A stretch of DNA of 16,309 bases from JABEVB01 sp049965775 (GTDB lineage Bacteria; Planctomycetota; Phycisphaerae; WQYP01), in NCBI GenBank assembly GCA_049965775.1, contig JBMFVX010000062.1, forward strand, positions 1 through 16,309, in the 5' to 3' direction. This document shows positions 1-6,131 of the stretch, in pieces. Position numbers and translations under genes: made by a program. The notes below the pieces were generated by a model. The model made no database searches. It saw only the letters and a list, made by a program, of their open reading frames with translations, and had not been told where the DNA came from. Each line of letters begins with the position of its first letter. The first letter of the stretch is position 1.

Positions 1-97
1 ACGGATTCCTAAAAACGGCGCCATTGTATCCTTAACGCCAAAAGCCCCCTTGTCCAATTCCGACTGAAGCAAGACAGAAGCAAGATGTTCATTTTCG

Positions 98-128
98 TTG
101 CCGCAATCCCGGCCGATTGCAGTATAAT
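98..128 (+). promoter_or_regulatory. Candidate sigma70-type promoter of comEC
   Basis: A perfect -10 hexamer TATAAT lies at 123-128. The best -35 candidate is TTGCCG at 98-103, with a rather long 19-bp spacer. Transcription would begin near 135, so the leader before the comEC frame is about 60 nt. A purine-rich AAGAAGGAGG at 142-151 lies in this leader but has no ordinary start codon at the right distance. Confidence 0.4.
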
Positions 129-197
129 TTCCGGCTAACATAAGAAGGAGGCCTGACAGACGGAGCAAGGGATTTTTCTTGTGGGAGCGGCGCAGTT

Positions 198-2840
198 TTG
201 GAACAGCTTATCGCGCAGTCTGCGCAGGAATCATCCACCTCGGCCGCAAGTTCTGCGGCGGCGGCGCCGGAGTTTACGCGGGCGCAAATGTGGGAGTATT
301 TTTGGCCGCGCAATCCGCTGGTTCCGGTGGCCGTGCTGCTGGCCGGCGGCATTGGCGCGGGCGCTGCGGTTCCATGGCACTTTTTTACTTTGTGGTGCAT
401 CGCCGCTGCGTGTTTGGCTGGCTGGGCGCTCTGCCGCCTGCTGCGGTTTGGCATGGGCGGTGTATTTGCACTGGTGCCGCAGGCGCTGCTGGCGGCGGCG
501 ATTTTTTTCAGCGCAATGAGCCTGTGGCAGCTTAACCAGCGCCAGGTTCCGCCGGGGCATATTGCGCTGTCGCTGCCGGCCCATGGCGCCAGCCTTGTCA
601 CAGCCCGTATGGAAATTATATCCAGCCCGCAACTGCGCCGCCCGCAAGCAGGCGGGCCGCTTTTTTCTATTGCTCAGCCGCGAACCACTTTTATCGGCGA
701 GATGTTGCAGCGTCGCATTAACGGCCGTTGGCAACCGGCGTGCGGCAAGGTGCTGGTACAGGTTCCGGGTGACTTGCCGGCGCTTAAAAATAACCAACAG
801 GTGCAGGTTGTTGGTTGGCTATCGCGACCGCCGGGAGCGACAAATCCGGGTCAGTTTAACTACCGCAACTACCTTGCAGCTGAGCGGATTTTTGCACAAA
901 TTACCGCCAAATACTCCAATCAAATTACTATTATTCACTCGCGGCAAGCGCTGTGGCCGCTGACGGGCTGGATTGACTCTACACGTGCGGCACTGCGCCG
1001 GCGACTGCGGGCCACCGCTTTGCCTTATGCCAATCGCGAAACGCTCGACACCATCGCACTGCTGCTGGGGTTTCGCGACCCGGCGATACGGGAGGTTGCG
1101 CGGCAGTTTTCGCGCAGCGGAGCGGCGCATCTGCTGGCGCTGTCGGGCCTGCATGTGGTGATTATTGCGGCGGGAATATGGCTGGTATTGCGGCTGGTTA
1201 TTCGCCGGCCCAGGCCACGGGCCATTGTGTGCATTTTTGCGGTGCTGGCTTATATGCTTATTACGCCATGCGGCCCGCCGGTGCTGCGGGCTTCGCTGGC
1301 CACCGTATTGGTGCTGGCAACGCTGCTGGCTGGCCGGCCCGTGCAAATTTTAAATATTCTGGCCTTCACCGCGATTGTGGTGTTGCTGCTGAACCCGGCC
1401 GAATTATTCAGTCCGCCCTTTCAACTGAGTTTTTTGGTGACGGTGGGACTTATTCTGCTGGGCGGCCGCTGTCATCGGGCCATCTTCGGGCGTTACCTGC
1501 TGCGAGCCGGTGAAGTCGCGCGAATCCGCAACAAGCCATGGGGATTTTGGCTGTTGCGATTGCAGCACACCATCTGCGGCATTCTTACGTGCAACATTAT
1601 CGGCTCGGTTATTGCGTTTCCGCTGGTGGCGTACCACTTTAATCAAATGAATCCGCTGGCGATCATTTCCGGCCTGCTTTTGCTGCCACTGGTGACGGCC
1701 GCTCTTATTCTTGGGCTGGTGCAGTTGCTGGCGGCTGTGCTATGGTTGCCGCTGGGCAAACTGGTGGCACTGGTATCGTACCCTGTGGGCCACCTGATGA
1801 TATGGCTCGTAGGCTTTTTGGCCGGCTTGCCCGGCGGCAACATTGTGGTGCGTTCGCCCGCCTGGTGGGTCGTGCTGCTGTTGTATGCGGCGATGGCTCT
1901 TTGGGCATTGCGGCGACCGCTTAAGTTAAGCCGTGCTACGGCGCTGGTGGCCCTAACTGCCGCTACGGTTGTATTGACGGGCTGGTATACGTTTACACAG
2001 GCTAAGGACTCGCTGCGAATAGATGTATTGGATGTTGGCAGCGGCAACTGTGCTATTGCGCAACTGCCGGACGGGGCGACCATTGCGATTAATGCCGGCA
2101 CACTTGGTTCGCCGGTATTTTTACGCGGGCAGGTTAACGCGTTTTTGCGCAATAACGGGCTGTGGCCGCTGCAGGCCGTGCTGGCCGCCAAGATAGACGC
2201 CAACCATGCCGCCGCGACCATTGCGCTGGCAAGCCAACATGATGCGACGGCCCTGCTATGCAGTGCGGCTGACAAACTGCAAGCGGCCAAGCAGCGCAGC
2301 ATAGGCCAGTTTTTTGAGATGTGCCAACAGCAGCGGCTTAAAGCTGTTGCCTTGGCGCGGGGTGATGTGTTTAGCCTTGCCGACAATGTAAGCTGCGAGA
2401 TTTTGTGGCCGCCGCGTTCGCTGCCGCCGCACAGTGCGCCAGGTTATCGCAGTTTGGTGCTGCGCCTGCGCTGCGGCGGCCAATCGCTGCTGGTGTGCGA
2501 CAAAACACAACTGCCGTGGCTGGCCAAGGTGCTTGGGGGCCAGGTGCCCGTGGCAACGGTTCTGCTGACGGGGCCGGGACGGCTGCACAAACTGGTTGAG
2601 CCTGAACTTGCAGCCATTGGCTGCCGCACGCTTATTGCCAGTGGAGAATCCAGTGCAATAGCCCGACAGGATGCCGCGCTGGCCGCCCGGTGGCCGCTAA
2701 CGCTCTTGAGCACGCGGCGGCTGGGGTGCATACGGGTGCAGATGAGCCGCTCGGCCACGCAGGTAAAAGCGATCATGCAGGCCCGCAGCCGCCAGATGAA
2801 ATCGAGCGGGCTGTCCGGGGTAACACCTTCAGGGACGTGA
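198..2840 (+). CDS. comEC: ComEC/Rec2-family DNA internalization channel with degenerate C-terminal metallo-beta-lactamase-like domain
   Basis: ComEC forms the inner-membrane channel that brings single-stranded DNA into the cell during natural transformation. The 880-residue product is slightly longer than the usual 750-850. It shows a DUF4131-like N-terminal part with membrane segments (about 35-230), then the competence domain with the diagnostic HLLALSGLHV motif (H311-V320) and many hydrophobic helices to about 600, and a C-terminal beta-lactamase-like domain starting at LDVGSGN (611-617). In that domain the usual metal-binding HxDxDH reads K665-I-D-A-N-H670, and the later HH-containing motif is also missing, so it is probably not a nuclease. 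The start is uncertain: TTG at 198 has GGGAG 10 nt upstream, while ATG at 288 (residue 31) is an alternative with no clear ribosome site. It converges on accA. Confidence 0.88.
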   Translation: MEQLIAQSAQESSTSAASSAAAAPEFTRAQMWEYFWPRNPLVPVAVLLAGGIGAGAAVPWHFFTLWCIAAACLAGWALCRLLRFGMGGVFALVPQALLAAAIFFSAMSLWQLNQRQVPPGHIALSLPAHGASLVTARMEIISSPQLRRPQAGGPLFSIAQPRTTFIGEMLQRRINGRWQPACGKVLVQVPGDLPALKNNQQVQVVGWLSRPPGATNPGQFNYRNYLAAERIFAQITAKYSNQITIIHSRQALWPLTGWIDSTRAALRRRLRATALPYANRETLDTIALLLGFRDPAIREVARQFSRSGAAHLLALSGLHVVIIAAGIWLVLRLVIRRPRPRAIVCIFAVLAYMLITPCGPPVLRASLATVLVLATLLAGRPVQILNILAFTAIVVLLLNPAELFSPPFQLSFLVTVGLILLGGRCHRAIFGRYLLRAGEVARIRNKPWGFWLLRLQHTICGILTCNIIGSVIAFPLVAYHFNQMNPLAIISGLLLLPLVTAALILGLVQLLAAVLWLPLGKLVALVSYPVGHLMIWLVGFLAGLPGGNIVVRSPAWWVVLLLYAAMALWALRRPLKLSRATALVALTAATVVLTGWYTFTQAKDSLRIDVLDVGSGNCAIAQLPDGATIAINAGTLGSPVFLRGQVNAFLRNNGLWPLQAVLAAKIDANHAAATIALASQHDATALLCSAADKLQAAKQRSIGQFFEMCQQQRLKAVALARGDVFSLADNVSCEILWPPRSLPPHSAPGYRSLVLRLRCGGQSLLVCDKTQLPWLAKVLGGQVPVATVLLTGPGRLHKLVEPELAAIGCRTLIASGESSAIARQDAALAARWPLTLLSTRRLGCIRVQMSRSATQVKAIMQARSRQMKSSGLSGVTPSGT

Positions 2841-2908
2841 GGCGGTAAGAACAGAGCAAGCTGATTGGTGCACATGGCCGACAATGCCAGCCGAATGCGA
2901 ATGCGGTT

Positions 2909-4000
2909 TTAAGCCACCTCTATGGCGTCGGCACCCAGTTTGCGGAGGCGATCGAAGCGGGCGTCGGTTAATTTTTCTGCGGAAAGCGGTTTAAGCTCGC
3001 GCAGGGTGCGATCAATGTAACGCTCAAGGGCGTCGGCGGCGGCGCGAGGATTGCGGTGGGCTCCGCCGAGCGGTTCGCGAATGATTTCGTCTATGACGCC
3101 CAGCGATTTAAGATGCCGACTTGTGAGCTTAAGCGATTCGGCGGCGTCGGGCGCATTTTGCGAGCCTTTCCAGAGAATACCGCTGCAACCTTCCGGTGAA
3201 ATAACGCTGTACCAGGCAAACTCCATCATCGCCAGCCGATCGCCGACACCAATGCCCAGCGCCCCGCCGGAGCCGCCCTCACCGATGACTATACAAATAA
3301 TCGGCGTTGGCAGCAGAGCCATTTCGCGCAAATTTACGGCGATGGCCTCGGCTACGCCGCGCTCCTCCGAGCCGATGCCAGGGTAAGCGCCCTGCGTATC
3401 AATAAGTGTGACGATGGGGAGTTTGAACTTGGCGGCAAACTGCATTTTAGCCAGGGCCTTGCGGTAACCTTCGGGATGGGCACAACCGAAATTGCAGGCA
3501 ATTTTTTCGCGGGTATCGCGGCCCTTGTGGTGGCCCACGAGCATAACTTTATGGCCCGCGATGCGACCGGTGCCGGTGACGATGGCGAGGTCATCGCCAA
3601 ATTTACGGTCGCCATGGAGTTCGTCAAAATCTTTAACGAGCAGGTCAATGTAATCGCGGGTTTGCGGGCGGGCCGGATGACGGGCCACCTGTACTGTTTC
3701 CCAGGCGGTGAGGTTTTGGTAGGTTTTTTTGAGCAGGCTTGTGAGGTTGTCGCGAAGTTGGCGGATCTCGGTGTTGTAATCAACCCCCTTTTGTTCCTGC
3801 AGTTGTACCAGGTCGAGTATTTGCCGCTCCAGCTTGAGAATTGGCTTTTCAAACTCCAAGGCCATGCCGGCCGGGCCGGCACGCAAGGCAAGTGTTTCGG
3901 CTTCAACTGAGGTTGATTCGACGGCCTGATCTTGTGGTTCGGCAACGGATTTATGGCTCGGTTGTTCGGTTGCCGCTTTTCGTTTTACCTGCTTAGCCAT
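2909..4000 (-). CDS. accA: Acetyl-CoA carboxylase carboxyltransferase subunit alpha
   Basis: AccA pairs with AccD in the cytoplasm to move the carboxyl group from carboxybiotin to acetyl-CoA, the committed step of fatty acid synthesis. The 363 residues contain the family hallmarks: LEFEKPILKLERQI near 48-61, the VARHPARPQTRDY segment, GDRKFGDD, and the crotonase-like oxyanion region GEGGSGGALG at 240-249, followed by SPEGCSGILWK. The protein starts with a charged, low-complexity extension of about 45 residues (MAKQVKRKAATEQ...) absent from E. coli AccA. The internal ATG at 3865 would give a conventional N-terminus but has no ribosome site, whereas the upstream ATG has GGGGTG about 9 nt before it. 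No accD or biotin-carrier gene is in the window. It lies 109 nt downstream of the aminotransferase on the same strand. Confidence 0.95.
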   Translation of the reverse strand: MAKQVKRKAATEQPSHKSVAEPQDQAVESTSVEAETLALRAGPAGMALEFEKPILKLERQILDLVQLQEQKGVDYNTEIRQLRDNLTSLLKKTYQNLTAWETVQVARHPARPQTRDYIDLLVKDFDELHGDRKFGDDLAIVTGTGRIAGHKVMLVGHHKGRDTREKIACNFGCAHPEGYRKALAKMQFAAKFKLPIVTLIDTQGAYPGIGSEERGVAEAIAVNLREMALLPTPIICIVIGEGGSGGALGIGVGDRLAMMEFAWYSVISPEGCSGILWKGSQNAPDAAESLKLTSRHLKSLGVIDEIIREPLGGAHRNPRAAADALERYIDRTLRELKPLSAEKLTDARFDRLRKLGADAIEVA

Positions 4001-4109
4001 GTGTTAACACCCCGCAACGTTCATCTATCTAAAACGGCGGCTATTTTAACGGAACTGGCAAGGTTGTGATAGTAGCGCCAGGGCAAACGCGGCGCACAAG
4101 CAGCCGCAC

Positions 4110-5249
4110 TTAACGGCCTGAAAAGAAGTTCTTAATAGCCTGCGCCACATGGTGTATCTGCTGGTGGGTAAGCTCGGGAAAGATCGGAATGGCCAATACC
4201 TCGGCGGCGGCCTGCTCGGAGAGGGGAAAATCGCCTGTGCGGTGCCCCAGCGACTTAAAACATTCCTGCTGATGCAAACACAAGGGGTAATATATCTCGG
4301 TGCCTATGCCCCGCGTGGCGAGATAGTTCTTAAGCTCATCGCGCTTTGCCGTGCGAATAACATACTGATTAAAAATGCTGACGTTTTCGGGCGCAATGAC
4401 GGCCGTGCGTACGGCGGGGCAATCGGCGAGCAACGCTGTATAAAGCGCCGCGTTCTCACGGCGCTTTGCCGACCAGGCGTCGAGGTGTTTGAGTTTGATG
4501 TGCAGGTAGGCGGCCTGAATGGTATCAAGCCGAAAGTTGCCTCCGATGCACGCATGATAATACTTAGGCTCCATGCCATGGTTGCGGAACATACGAAGAC
4601 GCTGGGCGAAGGCGTTATCCTGAGTGACAATCATGCCGCCGTCGCCGGCGCCGCCCAGATTTTTGGACGGAAAAAAGCTAAAGCAGCCCGCCGTGCCGAT
4701 GCTGCCGCTTTGGCGACCGCGGTAGGTAGCGCCGATAGACTGTGCGGCATCTTCGATAACGGCGAGATTGTGACGCCGGGCGATAGCCATAATGGCGTCC
4801 ATATCGGCCATTTGACCAAACAGGTGCACCGGCATGATGGCTCGTGTGCGCGGCGTAACGGCGGCCTCAATGGCGGCCGGATTAATATTAAAAGTTTGCG
4901 GGTCTATATCGGCGAAAACGGGCTTTGCACCTACGCGCCATATACAGCCGGCGGTGGCAAAAAAGGTAAAGGGCGACGTAATAACTTCATCGCCGGGGCC
5001 GATGCATAGCGCCATCAGAGCGCACAGCAGGGCATCGGTGCCGCTGCTGACGCCAACGGCTTGGGCGCAGTGCGCGTAGGCCGCGACGGCCTTTTCAAAC
5101 TCGCCTACTGCCGGCCCGTTTATAAGCATTTGCGATGCGAGCACCTGCTCGATGGCGGGCAGTATTTCGTGGGCGAGCGCGGCATACTGCTGTTTGAGGT
5201 CCAAAAGCGGTACTTCTATGCTTGACGCTGAAGGTGCGGGAGTAGCCAT
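4110..5249 (-). CDS. DegT/DnrJ/EryC1/StrS-family PLP-dependent aminotransferase
   Basis: Members of this family transfer an amino group to keto-sugar nucleotides used for surface polysaccharides or secondary metabolites; the exact sugar cannot be read here. The 379-residue protein has the full fold-type I pattern: VPLLDLKQQYAAL at the N-terminus, GVSSGTDALLCAL, the cofactor-ring aspartate in VIEDAAQS (D167), and the Schiff-base lysine in SFFPSKNLGGAGDGG (K196), then RNHGM and the C-terminal FPLSEQAAAEVLAIPIFPEL. The frame is open up to an ATG at 5375, but I chose ATG at 5249 because AAGGA lies 6 nt before it, the family homology begins just after it, and a good promoter lies inside the longer frame. 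No other sugar-nucleotide genes surround it. Confidence 0.92.
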   Translation of the reverse strand: MATPAPSASSIEVPLLDLKQQYAALAHEILPAIEQVLASQMLINGPAVGEFEKAVAAYAHCAQAVGVSSGTDALLCALMALCIGPGDEVITSPFTFFATAGCIWRVGAKPVFADIDPQTFNINPAAIEAAVTPRTRAIMPVHLFGQMADMDAIMAIARRHNLAVIEDAAQSIGATYRGRQSGSIGTAGCFSFFPSKNLGGAGDGGMIVTQDNAFAQRLRMFRNHGMEPKYYHACIGGNFRLDTIQAAYLHIKLKHLDAWSAKRRENAALYTALLADCPAVRTAVIAPENVSIFNQYVIRTAKRDELKNYLATRGIGTEIYYPLCLHQQECFKSLGHRTGDFPLSEQAAAEVLAIPIFPELTHQQIHHVAQAIKNFFSGR

Positions 5250-5279
5250 AGAATCCTTCACACTGAACGCGCCCGCAGC

Positions 5280-5296
5280 GACGTTGCAGCAACGTC
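5280..5296. promoter_or_regulatory. Perfect 17-bp palindrome in the aminotransferase leader (candidate operator)
   Basis: GACGTTGC-A-GCAACGTC reads identically on both strands around a single central base (5288). It lies about 15-31 nt downstream of the predicted transcription start of the aminotransferase gene and 31 nt before its ATG. It could be a repressor site, or an RNA hairpin with a 7-bp stem and 3-nt loop. The repressor is not identified. Confidence 0.45.
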
Positions 5297-5316
5297 CCCA
5301 GCCGCGAGAGAGTCTG

Positions 5317-5345
5317 ATAATACCGGGGGCGTGTGGTGCTGTCGA
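5317..5345 (-). promoter_or_regulatory. Candidate sigma70-type promoter of the aminotransferase gene
   Basis: On the minus strand TCGACA (5345-5340, 5 of 6 consensus bases) is followed after exactly 17 bp by TATTAT (5322-5317, 5 of 6). Transcription would start near 5310, about 60 nt before the chosen ATG at 5249. Confidence 0.5.
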
Positions 5346-5512
5346 ACCGGGATTTGATGGGATGGGTGTGAGCACAGTGCGGCCGGTGGGCGGCGAGTCG
5401 GGCGGATTTTGCCGGTGCGGCAGAAGGCGGCGTTAGCAACATTCGCAATACCGCATATTTTAGCGGTTGCCGACGCCAAAAGGCGGCTTGTTTAATGTCA
5501 GCCGCTTGTCAC

Positions 5513-5541
5513 TTGGATACAGCAAGGAAAAATAGTATACT
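5513..5541 (+). promoter_or_regulatory. Candidate sigma70-type promoter of ssrA
   Basis: TTGGAT at 5513-5518 and TATACT at 5536-5541 are separated by 17 bp. The expected start near 5548 leaves a precursor of about 24 nt ahead of the mature tmRNA 5' end at 5572, which RNase P would remove. Confidence 0.55.
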
Positions 5542-5571
5542 CCTGCTTGATATGTTGGTTTAACCTTGAAA

Positions 5572-5944
5572 GGGGGCGACAGGTATCGACCGGACAGTAG
5601 TGGCCGTCATGGCGTGCCGACCTGCCAAGCAAGTCGTAAAACTGAGTGGCAAAAACCTAAATGTGAACTACAAGTTCCCAACCGCCGGCGCAAGCCTGCG
5701 GATGGCTGCCTAATAAACAGGTAGCCCGATTCCCGTGGGCAGTCCGCGGCTTATGGAGAATCGTCGCTTAGCGGAATGCTCGGGCAACAGCGCTGATTGG
5801 TTGCCCGCTAAGACACAGGATTGGCTGGAGTTTGCGGTAGTTTGGCAATGGGCGCCCGCAGGCTCGACGATAACACATTGCACACGCACGTAGAGGTGAC
5901 AGTCAACCTGCCACGGGACGAGGGTTCGACTCCCTCCGCCTCCA
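5572..5944 (+). ncRNA. ssrA: Transfer-messenger RNA (tmRNA)
   Basis: tmRNA with SmpB rescues ribosomes stalled on broken mRNAs and adds a degradation tag. The 5' end GGGGGCG (5572-5578) pairs with CGCCTCC (5937-5943) as a 7-bp acceptor stem with one G-U pair, followed by discriminator A at 5944. A T arm with 5-bp stem GAGGG/CCCTC and loop TTCGACT occupies 5920-5936. The 5' block has the usual tmRNA look (ATCGACCGG). About 370 nt with a tag frame ending in tandem TAA codons fits a one-piece tmRNA. The CCA end is not encoded (TTA follows), so it must be added by the CCA enzyme. A hairpin followed by TTTTA at 6039-6059 may end the transcript. Confidence 0.95.
5648..5713 (+). other. tmRNA tag-peptide reading frame (21 codons)
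   Basis: The frame ending in GCC TAA TAA (5708-5716) can be followed back without stops to GGC AAA AAC at 5648, preceded by GAGT as in other tmRNAs that resume on Gly-Lys (for example Bacillus subtilis). The encoded tag begins GKNLNVNYKF and ends ASLRMAA, 21 codons in all. That is longer than common tags, and it has RMAA instead of the usual ALAA. The terminal AA needed by ClpXP-type proteases is kept. The exact resume codon is inferred; only the stop and frame are firm. Confidence 0.6.
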
Positions 5945-5977
5945 TTACTTCTAACATTATGGCCTGCCAGATTTACT

Positions 5978-5995
5978 TTTGCCCGCTTGGGCAAA
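5978..5995 (+). terminator. Perfect 7-bp hairpin downstream of ssrA
   Basis: TTTGCCC and GGGCAAA flank a GCTT loop, 34 nt after the tmRNA 3' end. There is no T-run after it, so it may be a 3'-trailer structure or processing barrier instead of a true intrinsic terminator. Confidence 0.3.
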
Positions 5996-6038
5996 CTAAA
6001 ACCATCCGTCGGGCGGCTCGGCCATGCTTCGACCGATC

Positions 6039-6059
6039 TGCTGTGCAGCACAGCATTTT
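6039..6059 (+). terminator. 17-bp perfect palindrome followed by TTTTA: ssrA terminator or dinG operator
   Basis: TGCTGTGC-A-GCACAGCA (6039-6055) is an exact inverted repeat with one central base and is followed by TTTTA. As RNA it makes a 7-bp stem with a CAG loop and a short U tract, suitable for ending the ssrA transcript. As DNA it lies 76 bp before the dinG ATG and could bind a regulator. The two roles are not exclusive. Confidence 0.4.
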
Positions 6060-6131
6060 ATACCGATGCGGTGACCTGCGGAAGACAGGGCCGCGGTTTG
6101 TATGATCTGCGATTGCGGGTATCTTTAGGCG

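Noticed and set aside
1..168. Minus-strand frame running off the left edge, from TTG 168 or ATG 141 (MLAGNYTAIGRDCGNENEHL...), and a plus frame ending at 67
   Set aside because: The minus frame reads like a plausible protein, but it has no ribosome site and overlaps the comEC promoter. Too little is visible to choose between it and an upstream gene ending at 67.
1643..2386. 247-codon open frame antisense to comEC
   Set aside because: It lies fully inside a well-supported gene in the shadow frame of GC-rich codons and has no recognisable product or ribosome site.
4149..5009. 286-codon open frame antisense to the aminotransferase
   Set aside because: The aminotransferase has all catalytic motifs on the other strand; this frame is its complement and resembles no family.
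5250..5375. Longer N-terminus for the aminotransferase from ATG 5375
   Set aside because: The extra 42 residues have no family similarity, and the region contains a good promoter, a palindrome and the ribosome site of the 5249 start.
6039..6055. E. coli-type LexA box upstream of dinG
   Set aside because: The palindrome has CTG-N7-CAG, not the CTG-N10-CAG spacing of the E. coli box; other clade-specific SOS sites cannot be judged here.
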